DNA of 15,716 bases from JBOFFI01 sp051657245 (GCA_051657245.1 JBOFKI010000046.1:1-15716); one strand, 5' to 3'. Shown: positions 7,471 to 15,422, numbered from the stretch's first letter. Numbers and translations are program-made. The notes: a model not told the origin generated them from the sequence alone.

Positions 7471-9339
7471 ATGCCTTCTGTTCGTGTGTTAGAGCCTCAT
7501 CTTATCAATCAGATTGCTTCAGGGCAGGTGGTGGACCGCCCAGCCTCTGTTGTTAAAGAATTGGTAGAAAATGCCTTGGATGCCGGGGCAACCCAGATCG
7601 ACGTTGCCCTGCAGGATGGTGGACAAAGCCTGATCAGCATTCTGGACAACGGGCAAGGTATGCGTCTTGAAGATTTAGAGCTGTGTGTGGAACGCCACGC
7701 CACCTCTAAGCTACCAGATAGCGATCTTTTTCGCATCCAAACCTTTGGATTTAGGGGAGAAGCTTTGCCTTCTATTGGAGCCGTTGCAAGGTTACAACTC
7801 ACCTCTCGTCATGCTTCATTTCCCCCAGGGGAAGCTTGGTGCTTGCGGGTGGAGGGGGGTATCAAAGCGCCTCTTGCCCCTGGGGTTTTTCCTTATCCCT
7901 CGGGAACAAAGGTGGAGGTGCGGGATCTTTTTTTTGCGACACCCGCTCGCCTTAAATTTATGAAATCCCAAACGACTGAGCTTTCCCATGCCCAAGATAT
8001 ATTGCAACGGCTTGCGTTTGCTAACCCAAAGGTTGGCTTTAAGCTGACCGAAGGGAGCCGGAAGCTTTTTGATTATCCCAGTTTGCCTGGTTTATCCGAG
8101 CAAGAAGCGCTGCTTAAACGGGCTGAGGCTGTGCTAGGGACTACTTTTTTGGAAAGCAGCTTGCCCATTGCTGTAGCAAGAGAGACCTACGCCCTGGGTG
8201 GCTTGATGGGGGTCCCAACCTATCACCGCGGAACAGCAAACCAGCAATATGTGTTTGTTAACGGACGGGTCGTGCGAGACCGATGGATTGGGTCTTTGAT
8301 CCGCAGCGCTTACCAGGATCTCGTTCCTAAAGAGCGCCACGCAGTTGGCGTGCTTTTTTTGACGCTTCCCCTAGAAGAGGTCGACATGAATGTGCACCCA
8401 GCCAAAACGGAAGTGCGCTTCCGTGATCTGTCCCAAATTCGAGCCCTCGTGTTGACGGCTTTGAAGCAAGCACTTCAAGAAACTGGGCAGCGCCCAAATC
8501 AAGAACTGGCAGACCAAACCCTAGAGGCTTTTTCTGCTGTTGGAGAAGCGGGGAATGCTTTTGCAAGCAGGCCATCCGCTTCTTATACCTATTCCCATGC
8601 TGCGAGCTCTCCTGCTTACTTACGTGAAAGTCCTGCTTCTTTTTGGGATAAGCCTCATCCCAAGCCTAGCCCCCCCTCTTTTGAAGCGTCTGAGGCTTTT
8701 ATGGATCTGCAACAGCCCCAGACAACCTTGGAAGGCTTTCAAGAAAATCCCTTAGGAGATGCCATTGGGCAGATTCACCAAAGCTATATCGTCTCCCAGA
8801 CCACGGAAGCCCTCGTGTTGGTAGACCAGCATGCAGCCCATGAACGGCTTTCTTATGAAAAAATGAAGCATCAGCTGGCGCAAGGGGCTGTCGTACGCAA
8901 AGCGTTGTTAATTCCTGAAATCGTTGCACTCCCTCCTTTGGCTGTTGCAGCTCTTCAAAAACAAGTTGAAAGTTTGGCCAAATTTGGGCTTATTTTGGAG
9001 ATGTTTGGAGAGGACGGCGTTTTGATACGAGAGGTTCCTGATATCCTTTCTCTCGAAAGCCTTACAAGCCTGATCCGAGATTTAGCTGCTGAGTTGGAGG
9101 TTCTTGAAACCCCCGAAATAGCCCCAGAAAAACTCCAGATTTTATTACAAGACGTGATGGCTTCCATCGCATGCCGCTCCAGTATCAAAGCCGGAAAAGC
9201 TCTGAATAAACCCGAAATGAATGCCCTTTTACGCCAGATGGAAGCAACCCCCCATTCTGGGCAGTGCAACCATGGACGCCCTACATTTATCCGCCTTAGC
9301 TTAAAAGATTTAGAACGACTTTTCGGGCGTCATGATTAG
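7471..9339 (+). CDS. mutL: DNA mismatch repair protein MutL
   Basis: MutL couples mismatch recognition by MutS to strand removal. The 622 residues have the N-terminal GHKL ATPase motifs in order: ENALDAGA (33-40), DNGQGM (59-64), RHATSK (75-80) and FGFRGEAL (92-99). The MutL-type transducer follows (VNGRVV; VDMNVHPAKTEVRF). A proline- and serine-rich linker lies at about 360-425, then the C-terminal dimerisation domain. That domain carries the metal-binding endonuclease motif DQHAAHERLSYE (452-463), which fits DQHA(X)2E(X)4E, with ACRSSIKAG (from 567) and CNHGRP (599-604). It should therefore nick DNA itself, as expected where MutH is absent. The ATG at 7471 follows AGAGGA at good spacing. 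It begins a new unit after the tss terminator; a TTGACA at 7370-7375 lacks a good -10. Confidence 0.97.
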   Translation: MPSVRVLEPHLINQIASGQVVDRPASVVKELVENALDAGATQIDVALQDGGQSLISILDNGQGMRLEDLELCVERHATSKLPDSDLFRIQTFGFRGEALPSIGAVARLQLTSRHASFPPGEAWCLRVEGGIKAPLAPGVFPYPSGTKVEVRDLFFATPARLKFMKSQTTELSHAQDILQRLAFANPKVGFKLTEGSRKLFDYPSLPGLSEQEALLKRAEAVLGTTFLESSLPIAVARETYALGGLMGVPTYHRGTANQQYVFVNGRVVRDRWIGSLIRSAYQDLVPKERHAVGVLFLTLPLEEVDMNVHPAKTEVRFRDLSQIRALVLTALKQALQETGQRPNQELADQTLEAFSAVGEAGNAFASRPSASYTYSHAASSPAYLRESPASFWDKPHPKPSPPSFEASEAFMDLQQPQTTLEGFQENPLGDAIGQIHQSYIVSQTTEALVLVDQHAAHERLSYEKMKHQLAQGAVVRKALLIPEIVALPPLAVAALQKQVESLAKFGLILEMFGEDGVLIREVPDILSLESLTSLIRDLAAELEVLETPEIAPEKLQILLQDVMASIACRSSIKAGKALNKPEMNALLRQMEATPHSGQCNHGRPTFIRLSLKDLERLFGRHD

Positions 9340-9343
9340 TTCT

Positions 9344-9374
9344 GGAAAAAAGCCTCAACACCGCTCTTTTTTCC
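9344..9374 (+). terminator. Weak inverted repeat just after mutL
   Basis: GGAAAAAAG (9344-9352) and CTTTTTTCC (9366-9374) form a 9-bp, mostly A-T stem with a 13-base loop, five bases after the mutL stop. The T run is inside the stem rather than after it, so termination is possible but weak. Confidence 0.35.
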
Positions 9375-9392
9375 GCTTAAGTCATCCAAGAC

Positions 9393-9613
9393 CTCTTACC
9401 AAAACGGCCGATTTCATGCGTCATTGTCTTCGATAACGCCTCGTTTCATAAAGGAGCCGCCATGGAAAAGGCGATCCCAAAAGGCAGGCCGAACTTTGCT
9501 TTATCTACCACCTTACTCACCAGATCTCAACAAAATTGAGCCCAAATGGGTGAGAAGCTAAAGCCATTCGACGGAAATTCAAAGGTTCCATCAACCAGAT
9601 TTTCCAAAAATAG
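9393..9613 (+). pseudogene. IS630-family transposase, C-terminal remnant
   Basis: Three frames in succession give the C-terminal part of an IS630/Tc1-type DDE transposase. Frame one (from 9393) reads LLPKRPISCVIVFDNASFHK, with the second catalytic aspartate in FDNASFHK (GAT at 9432). An extra base near 9474-9480 shifts to KAGRTLLYLPPYSPDLNKIE plus PKW; PYSPDLN and the following glutamate (9538-9540) are the family signature and last catalytic residue. A further shift near 9555-9565 continues AIRRKFKGSINQIFQK to a stop at 9611-9613. The N-terminal two thirds are missing and the gene is dead. It fills most of the gap between mutL and atpC and points toward the atpC end. Confidence 0.85.
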
Positions 9614-9653
9614 GATATAAGATCATTTTATAAGGGATTGGCTATATATACCC

Positions 9654-9935
9654 TCACTGCCTGGGACTGAAGGTTTGGGCTTTTGAGACAAAAAGCGTAA
9701 CGCGGCCAGGGAGGACATCTGCAAATCCGTCTGAGATTGAATAACGCAAGGTTTCAGTTTCAGCATGAACGGTTAACACACCCATTTTAAGTGCCAACAA
9801 CACGGGCGTGTGCTTGGGGAAAATCCCCAGCTCGCCTTCTTCTCCAGGAATAGCCAGCGAAACTGCGGGATAATCTTCAAGCATCAGCCCGTCAGGCGTT
9901 AAAAGCGTCACAAACATGAAGACAGGTTGGCTCAC
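9654..9935 (-). CDS. atpC: ATP synthase epsilon subunit, C-terminally short
   Basis: Epsilon sits on the F1 central stalk with gamma and, in its full form, inhibits ATP hydrolysis through two C-terminal helices. The 93 residues cover the N-terminal beta-sandwich: MFVTLLTPDGLML, then PGEEGELGIFPKHTPVLLAL and ISDGFADV. The protein stops right after VTLFVSKAQ, so the helical domain present in most family members (about 110-140 residues) is absent. The start is taken as GTG (9935-9933), overlapping the atpD stop as GTGA, because AAAGGAGG lies directly upstream. An ATG at 9917 is an alternative. The last codons (…FSPRQ and stop) resemble an IS481 terminal repeat, so the truncation may be IS-derived. 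It is the last gene of the atp operon. Confidence 0.9.
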   Translation of the reverse strand: MSQPVFMFVTLLTPDGLMLEDYPAVSLAIPGEEGELGIFPKHTPVLLALKMGVLTVHAETETLRYSISDGFADVLPGRVTLFVSKAQTFSPRQ

Positions 9936-11398
9936 GCAGCCTCCTTTGGCCCAGATTGTTGAGAAAGGGCCTCCGCTTTTTTAACGGCCTCATCAATGGT
10001 TCCAACCATGTAGAAAGCCGCCTCAGGTAAATCATCATAGTCTCCTGAAACAATCCCCTTAAACCCACGAACGGTTTCTTCAAGCTCCACGAAAACCCCG
10101 GGCGTTCCTGTGAAAACTTCTGCCACATGGAAGGGCTGAGATAAAAAGCGCTGAATCTTACGAGCCCTTGAAACCGTTAGCTTGTCGGTCTCAGAAAGCT
10201 CATCCATGCCCAAAATTGCGATAATATCTTGCAGCGATTTGTAATTTTGCAGAATCTGCTGAACCTCTCGCGCCACTTGATAGTGCTCTTCACCCACCAC
10301 GTTGGGATCAAGGATGCGAGATGTCGAATCCAGCGGGTCTACCGCAGGATAAATCCCCAGCTCTGCAATTTGTCGACTTAAAACGCTTGTGGCATCCAAG
10401 TGCGCGAAAGAGGTTGCAGGCGCTGGATCTGTAAGGTCATCTGCCGGCACATAAATGGCCTGCACGCTGGTGATAGAGCCTTTGTGGGTGGAGGTGATGC
10501 GTTCTTGTAAGGCCCCCATCTCCGTTGCCAGGGTGGGCTGATACCCAACGGCAGAGGGAATGCGCCCTAAGAGGGCTGACACCTCTGAACCCGCTTGGGT
10601 AAACCGAAAAATGTTGTCGATGAAGAACAAGACATCTTGGCCTTCAACATCTCTAAAATATTCCGCCACCGTCAAACCAGAAAGCGCCACCCGTGCGCGT
10701 GCTCCCGGGGGTTCATTCATCTGCCCATAAATGAGAGCGGCTTTGGATCCATTGCCCTCAGCCCCTGCTTGAAGGGGGCGGATAACCCCTGAGTCCATCA
10801 TTTCATGGTAGAGATCATTGCCTTCTCGAGTGCGCTCTCCCACCCCTGCAAACACAGAATAGCCACCGTGGGCCTTGGCGATGTTATTGATCAATTCCAT
10901 GATAAGCACGGTTTTCCCAACACCCGCCCCCCCAAAAAGACCAATCTTCCCTCCGCGAGAATAGGGCGCAAGAAGGTCCACCACTTTAATGCCTGTAACC
11001 AAGATTTTGGTTTCCGTGGATTGTTCCGTCAAAGGTGGCGCTTCACGGTGAATGGACCAACGCTCTTGGGTTTCAAGCGGACCTTGATGATCGATCGGCT
11101 CCCCTATCACATTCATGATACGCCCTAGGGTTTCGCGCCCAACAGGAACGGAAATGGGGTTCCCTGTGTCCACCACCTCCATACCGCGCTGAAGTCCTTC
11201 CGTCTCATCCATGGCAATGGTGCGCACGGCACCCTCCCCCAGATGCTGGGCAACCTCCAAAACCAGAACACGGTCTTCTAAGTTTACATGCAGGGCGTTC
11301 AAGATTTCTGGGATTTTTCCCTCAAATTGAACATCCACAACAGCGCCAATAATCTGGCTGATTTTTCCGATAAGGGGATGTGATAGTGGCTGCTTCAT
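9932..11398 (-). CDS. atpD: ATP synthase subunit beta
   Basis: The catalytic F1 subunit, which makes ATP from ADP and phosphate as gamma rotates inside the alpha3beta3 ring. At 488 residues it has every expected motif: P-loop GGAGVGKT (156-163), the GERTREGND segment with catalytic Glu188 and Arg189, Walker B VLFFID (256-261), signature PAVDPLDSTS (351-360) and the DELSEE-like loop DELSETD (399-405). The ATG at 11398 overlaps the atpG stop as ATGA, with AGGAG and GGAAG upstream, which suggests translational coupling. The stop overlaps the atpC start. The protein appears intact. Confidence 0.98.
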   Translation of the reverse strand: MKQPLSHPLIGKISQIIGAVVDVQFEGKIPEILNALHVNLEDRVLVLEVAQHLGEGAVRTIAMDETEGLQRGMEVVDTGNPISVPVGRETLGRIMNVIGEPIDHQGPLETQERWSIHREAPPLTEQSTETKILVTGIKVVDLLAPYSRGGKIGLFGGAGVGKTVLIMELINNIAKAHGGYSVFAGVGERTREGNDLYHEMMDSGVIRPLQAGAEGNGSKAALIYGQMNEPPGARARVALSGLTVAEYFRDVEGQDVLFFIDNIFRFTQAGSEVSALLGRIPSAVGYQPTLATEMGALQERITSTHKGSITSVQAIYVPADDLTDPAPATSFAHLDATSVLSRQIAELGIYPAVDPLDSTSRILDPNVVGEEHYQVAREVQQILQNYKSLQDIIAILGMDELSETDKLTVSRARKIQRFLSQPFHVAEVFTGTPGVFVELEETVRGFKGIVSGDYDDLPEAAFYMVGTIDEAVKKAEALSQQSGPKEAA

Positions 11399-12285
11399 AA
11401 GGCTTCCGCTCCTGAAATGATCTCAATAAGTTCTTTGGTAATAGAGGCTTGGCGGGTTCGGTTATAGGTGAGGGCCAGCTTTTTAATCATCTCTTCCGCA
11501 TTGCGGGTGGCACTGTCCATAGCCGTCATCCGGGCTCCCTGCTCGCTGGTATAGCTTTCAACCATAGCTTGATAAAGCTGAAGCTCCAGAAAGAAGGGAA
11601 GCATTTTTTCCAACAATTTTGGGATAGAAGGTTCATAGAGGTAGAGGCCTCCCTGTGGGGTTCTGTCTTGTTCTGGATGGGCCTTCACACAAATAGGGAA
11701 GAGCGGCTCAAACGTTAAATGCTGAACCATCACATTTTGAAATTTATTATAGGCAAGGGTTACGTGTCCAAGTTCCTCTACCTGCATAAAAGAAAGGATC
11801 TTTTGCAAGATCTGTTGGGACCTCTCAAAGGAAAGCGTTGGTTTTCCTAAATCAACCTCACCGTCTAAGACCCAAACCTGGGGATTTCTTTTGAGAGCTT
11901 CATAGCCTTTGCGCCCTAAACAGTAAAAAGCAACCTGCTCTCCTTGTTTTTGACGCTGCTTTTGAAACTCTCGGGCCTTCCGCAGCAATTGTTGATTAAA
12001 ATGACCGCACAGGCCCCGGTCCGAGGTGAGTAACACCACCAAATGTTGCATGTTGGCTTTGGGAGAAGGTGCCGCCAACAACGCAGGAAGTTCTTCCAAA
12101 TCTTGCAAATGACCCAAGCAACGCCCAAGATGTTGCTGCAGATGGCTCATCGTTAACTCTAGGATATCTCGTTGGGCTTGGCAGCGGCGCAGCTTCGCCC
12201 CTGCGACCATCTTCATCGCAGCCGTAATTTTCTGCGTTGCTTGGACGCTTTTTTTTCGGTTACGAAGATCTTGTAAACTCGGCAT
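11395..12285 (-). CDS. atpG: ATP synthase subunit gamma
   Basis: Gamma is the rotating central shaft of F1; its two terminal helices form the coiled coil inside alpha3beta3. The 296 residues are normal length. The N-terminal helix has the family block LRNRKKSVQATQKITAAMKM (7-26), and the C-terminal helix has RMTAMDSATRNAEEMIKKL (about 252-270) followed by YNRTRQASITKELIEIISGA. The central Rossmann-like part contains LTSDRGLCGHFN. The start is 33 bases after the atpA stop. That gap contains the short G/C hairpin GGGGTCGCCCC (about 12300-12310), and the ribosome-binding site is weak. The stop overlaps the atpD start by four bases. Confidence 0.97.
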   Translation of the reverse strand: MPSLQDLRNRKKSVQATQKITAAMKMVAGAKLRRCQAQRDILELTMSHLQQHLGRCLGHLQDLEELPALLAAPSPKANMQHLVVLLTSDRGLCGHFNQQLLRKAREFQKQRQKQGEQVAFYCLGRKGYEALKRNPQVWVLDGEVDLGKPTLSFERSQQILQKILSFMQVEELGHVTLAYNKFQNVMVQHLTFEPLFPICVKAHPEQDRTPQGGLYLYEPSIPKLLEKMLPFFLELQLYQAMVESYTSEQGARMTAMDSATRNAEEMIKKLALTYNRTRQASITKELIEIISGAEAL

Positions 12286-12318
12286 AAACGTTTTTCTAAG
12301 GGGTCGCCCCCGCCTTTA

Positions 12319-13848
12319 TCAGATAAAAGTTTTCAAAAAATGATCAAGAAATCCAACCAATTTGGCTTCGACCTCTGGAGCCAACGTTGGATTTTTTCGA
12401 AGGGTTTCAAGGATCTCTGGATCATCTTGCTCGAGAGAAAATATAAACTCCTCCTCAAATCGGCGAATTTTTTCTAGCGGAATCGCGTCGAGATAGCCAC
12501 GCACCCCTGCAAACATTAAAACAACCTGCTCGGCAACAGGAAGGGGAGCATATTTAGGTTGCTTTAAGAGCTCTGTTAGTCGGCTTCCCCGGTGCAAAAG
12601 CTGCTGGGTAGAGGCATCCAGATCTGATGCAAATTGGGAAAAAGCTGCCATCTCACGATACTGCGCCAGCTCTAATTTGAGCCGACCTGCGACCTGTTTC
12701 ATGGCTTTGGTTTGGGCTGCTGAGCCCACACGGCTTACCGATAAACCAACATTAATGGCAGGGCGGATGCCCTTGTAAAACAGGTCTGTCTCCAAAAAAA
12801 TCTGCCCATCAGTGATGGAAATGACATTGGTAGGGATATAAGCAGACACGTCCCCTGCCTGGGTTTCAATAATGGGAAGTGCTGTGAGAGACCCCCCGCC
12901 GCATGCGTCTGAAAGTTTGGCCGCTCGTTCCAGCAACCGGGAATGCAGATAAAAAACATCTCCAGGGTAGGCTTCGCGTCCGGGCGGGCGGCGCAGCAGC
13001 AAGCTCATTTGGCGATAGGCGACAGCATGCTTTGAGAGATCATCATAGATGATCACGGCATGCATCCCGTTGTCGCGAAAATATTCCCCCATGGTGCACC
13101 CTGTATAGGGGGATATATACTGCAGAGGGGCTTTGTCTGAAGCTGTTGCTGCAACCACGGTGGTATATTCTAGGGCACCTTCAGCTTCAAGAATTTTCAC
13201 AATCTGCGCAACGGTTGAGCGTTTTTGCCCAATGGCGACATAGATGCAGTGCATTTTTTCCTGAGGGCTTTTTCCTTCATTCAAAGCGCGCTGGTTTAAG
13301 ATAGTGTCCAGGGCAATGCTGGTTTTCCCTGTTTGCCGGTCGCCAATGATAAGCTCTCGTTGCCCCCGGCCAATGGGAACCAGCGCGTCAATGGCTTTGA
13401 TGCCTGTTTGCATAGGCTCAAATACAGAGCGACGCTGGATGATTCCTGGCGCTTTGCGCTCAACCCGCATATAAGTGACATCCTGCAAAGGCCCTTTGCC
13501 ATCGATAGGGTTACCCAAGCCGTCTACCACGCGTCCCAGAAGGCCTTTCCCCACAGGAACATCCATAATGGTACCCGTGCGGCGCACTAAATCTTCTTCT
13601 TTAATCTGACGATCGTCCCCAAAAATGACAATACCCACACCGTCAGCTTCCAAGTTCAAAACCATCCCCTTGACACCACTTGGAAATTCAACCATTTCAC
13701 CCATTTGGGCTCTATCCATTCCCCAAACCCTTGCGATGCCATCGCCAACTGTTAAAACAGTCCCTATTTCTTCAACGGCAAAAGCTTGGTCTGTTTCCAA
13801 GATTTGCTTTTTCAAAAGAGAGGAAATTTCTCCTGCGCCTAATTTCAT
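12319..13848 (-). CDS. atpA: ATP synthase subunit alpha
   Basis: The non-catalytic nucleotide-binding subunit of the F1 hexamer. At 509 residues it is full length. It shows the P-loop GDRQTGKTS (169-177), the AIGQKRSTVAQ block (205-215), Walker B-like VIIYDDLSKHA (265-275) and the signature PAINVGLSVSRVGSAAQ (363-379), where Arg373 is the arginine finger acting on the beta site. The N-terminal helix MKLGAGEISSLLKKQI contacts the delta subunit. The ATG lies six bases after the atpH stop with a poor ribosome-binding site, so translation is probably coupled to atpH. The protein appears intact. Confidence 0.98.
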   Translation of the reverse strand: MKLGAGEISSLLKKQILETDQAFAVEEIGTVLTVGDGIARVWGMDRAQMGEMVEFPSGVKGMVLNLEADGVGIVIFGDDRQIKEEDLVRRTGTIMDVPVGKGLLGRVVDGLGNPIDGKGPLQDVTYMRVERKAPGIIQRRSVFEPMQTGIKAIDALVPIGRGQRELIIGDRQTGKTSIALDTILNQRALNEGKSPQEKMHCIYVAIGQKRSTVAQIVKILEAEGALEYTTVVAATASDKAPLQYISPYTGCTMGEYFRDNGMHAVIIYDDLSKHAVAYRQMSLLLRRPPGREAYPGDVFYLHSRLLERAAKLSDACGGGSLTALPIIETQAGDVSAYIPTNVISITDGQIFLETDLFYKGIRPAINVGLSVSRVGSAAQTKAMKQVAGRLKLELAQYREMAAFSQFASDLDASTQQLLHRGSRLTELLKQPKYAPLPVAEQVVLMFAGVRGYLDAIPLEKIRRFEEEFIFSLEQDDPEILETLRKNPTLAPEVEAKLVGFLDHFLKTFI

Positions 13849-13854
13849 AAAATC

Positions 13855-14406
13855 TTAACTTTCTGCTTGAAGCTGTTGGCGTAAACGTTTCAGGCCTGTT
13901 GCTACGGAAGCATCTAATCGAAACTGTTCCCACAAAAGCACAAGTCCCCCCAAGATGTCTGATTGAATTTCTGGCACAAGCTGAATTTGCTTGTGAAGTG
14001 TCTTATGCAAAATTTCTTGAAGCGTTTCTGTTTCTTGTTCCGAAAGGGCGCGCGCTGTTATGAGACGCACCTGACAAGCATCTGTTCGCAAAGCCATTTT
14101 TTCGAAAAAATAAACCACGACCTCTTCAAACATAGGCAGGCGCCGATGACAAACCAAAAGGCCAAGGAACCCCTGCATAAGCTTAGAGAATTTCAAATGC
14201 TTTGCCAACCCAAACAGCAATCTCTGCTTTTGGGTTTTTGACACCAGAGGGCTTGTCAAAAAACGCCAGCCTTCAGGATCTTTTTGAATGACATTCCTCA
14301 AATCTTGACAATCTTTTTCAAAGGCTTTGCGGATATCAAAGTCTTCGCAAAATTCCAACAAAACGCCCGCGTAGCGCTTAATCAAAGGGACAGCGTGAAA
14401 ATTCAC
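13855..14406 (-). CDS. atpH: ATP synthase subunit delta
   Basis: Delta (OSCP type) sits on top of F1 and ties it to the b-subunit stator. I take the GTG at 14406 as start. It gives 183 residues, the normal family length, and is preceded by GGAGGAG; the protein begins with the usual short lead into the helical domain (VPLIKRYAGVLLEFCEDFD). An in-frame ATG at 14601 would add 65 residues that do not resemble the family, so I reject it. The C-terminus has the OSCP signature: SDILGGLVLLWEQFRLDASV, then a final LKRLRQQLQ helix. It heads the operon atpHAGDC, the standard alphaproteobacterial order. A possible promoter (TTGCGT, 17 bases, TAACCA; minus strand about 14482-14510) is weak. Confidence 0.94.
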   Translation of the reverse strand: MNFHAVPLIKRYAGVLLEFCEDFDIRKAFEKDCQDLRNVIQKDPEGWRFLTSPLVSKTQKQRLLFGLAKHLKFSKLMQGFLGLLVCHRRLPMFEEVVVYFFEKMALRTDACQVRLITARALSEQETETLQEILHKTLHKQIQLVPEIQSDILGGLVLLWEQFRLDASVATGLKRLRQQLQAES

Positions 14407-14737
14407 ATCTCCTCCATGGAGCCGTTCAGTTCCAAGAAAATAAAATGAAAGGGAGGAGATCCGGCAAAAATTTCCACCCCAAACACTAACGCCTATGGTT
14501 AGCACATCTTTGCCAGCTACGCAACCGTTCGACCACCCACTGGCGGGCCATTTTATGAAAATTTTTGAGTAAGGATGGCTGAAAAAAAAGAATGATCCCA
14601 TCCCACCCTTTTTCTAAGGCGCTTTGTAGGTTTCTGTTCTGTTTTGCTTTTTTTTATCTTTTTTAAAATTCTGGGAACGAGAAATTGGCAAAAGTTTTCA
14701 TGCTTTAAGGTGGCTAAACTATTTTATCAAACCTACC
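14407..14737. other. Gap between the lipoprotein gene and atpH
   Basis: No full gene is supported in these 331 bases. It must hold the atp operon promoter, but no strong -35/-10 pair is evident. It contains long A and T runs (14582-14589; 14648-14655). A short inverted repeat, CTAAC/GTTAG, lies near 14486-14502. A possible transposase scrap lies at 14486-14551. No terminator is evident after the lipoprotein gene. Confidence 0.6.
14486..14551 (-). pseudogene. Possible IS5-type transposase C-terminal scrap
   Basis: The minus strand reads MARQWVVERLRSWQRCANHR before a stop. It resembles the conserved RWVVERTFAWLxRCRRL segment near the end of IS5-family transposases (RxWVVER…W..RC…R). Only about 21 codons are readable and no terminal repeat was found. 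The match could be chance. Confidence 0.3.
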
Positions 14738-15169
14738 CTAGCGGCCGGTAGATACTTTTTGCCTGGAAGAAGGGATACATCCTTTTGGACAAGCCCTTGG
14801 TTTTCTTCGTTTCTTTATGAGCTTTTTCTTCTTCAGGTATGGTTTTGTAGGCTTTGCATAGGCAATAGCCTCCGGCGGTTTAGATTCAAAAATTTTTGGC
14901 TTGATTTGTGGTTTTGACGAAGCCTTGGAAGGTTCATAAGAACCTACAAGACGGTGTTCCCACCCTGGTTGAGCTTCATGGTAACAGTCGACCCCCCCTA
15001 AAGTCTCATAACAATAGGTTGCTTGAGCTGCGGATGGGCAAGCTGTCGGGCCAACCCAGCCCGAAACCATCATTTCATTGGCTCGCTCAGGGGTATTTGT
15101 ATACTTGCATCCAGAAACCAGGAGAACAAGCACAAAGCTTAAAAAGGTATAGGCGGTCACGGTTTTCAT
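14738..15169 (-). CDS. Small lipoprotein of unknown function
   Basis: The 143 residues begin MKTVTAYTFLSFVLVLLVSG followed by Cys21. This is a classic lipoprotein signal peptide with lipobox LVSGC, so the mature protein should be lipidated and exported. The mature part has four further cysteines and a compact block, CYETLGGVDCYHEAQPGWEH then RLVGSY, which resembles a motif I recall from small alphaproteobacterial lipoproteins. The second half is low-complexity and very basic (KPYLKKKKLIKKRRKPRACP). The start at 15169 has AAGGA just upstream. A longer in-frame start at 15394 would read through the IS481 end and is rejected. It lies upstream of atpH on the same strand, but the 331-bp gap argues against an operon. 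No function can be given. Confidence 0.75.
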   Translation of the reverse strand: MKTVTAYTFLSFVLVLLVSGCKYTNTPERANEMMVSGWVGPTACPSAAQATYCYETLGGVDCYHEAQPGWEHRLVGSYEPSKASSKPQIKPKIFESKPPEAIAYAKPTKPYLKKKKLIKKRRKPRACPKGCIPSSRQKVSTGR

Positions 15170-15289
15170 GGTCGTCCTTTTTGGTGTTACGTCGTCAACA
15201 ATGCAAAACACCTGCCAAAAAAATTGGGTGATTTTTTTTAAAAAATACCTGGAAAATCCGCAGTCTATAGAACGTGTTTCTGTGAAACC

Positions 15290-15422
15290 ACTTTCTTGAC
15301 TATTTTTAATGTTGATACGCACTGCCTCAGTCGTTTTGGCGCATCCGTGTAATATTTGTCCCATAAGTCCTCCTTCGAGGGTAATTTCTTGCATGTTACG
15401 CCATCACAACCTGGGACTATAT
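15290..15422 (-). mobile_element. IS481-family 5' end fragment
   Basis: The minus strand carries an IS481 end (about 15401-15422), the AAGGAGG ribosome-binding site and the transposase start MGQILHGCAKTTEAVRINIK, then NSQES, from the ATG at 15364. It retains a few more codons than the copy at 801-912 and then runs into unrelated sequence around 15290. The rest of the element is missing. Its outer end abuts an IS630 gene at about 15422. Confidence 0.85.
15312..15421. repeat. 110-bp direct repeat, copy 2 (IS481 5' end)
   Basis: Same orientation as 801-910, with three mismatches (here at 15347, 15409 and 15410). About 14.5 kb separates the copies. Confidence 0.93.

Noticed and set aside
8955..9269. 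A 104-codon frame antisense to mutL, and similar frames antisense to the atp genes (10805-11128, 13333-13590, 13963-14241)
   Set aside because: These are shadows of well-supported genes on the other strand, with no motifs of their own.
14407..14601. A 65-residue N-terminal extension of atpH from the ATG at 14601
   Set aside because: The GTG at 14406 gives normal family length with a GGAGG upstream, and the extension has no resemblance to the delta subunit.
15170..15394. An upstream start for the lipoprotein at 15394
   Set aside because: It would place the IS481 transposase N-terminus before the lipoprotein signal peptide. The start at 15169 gives a clean lipobox and has an AAGGA.
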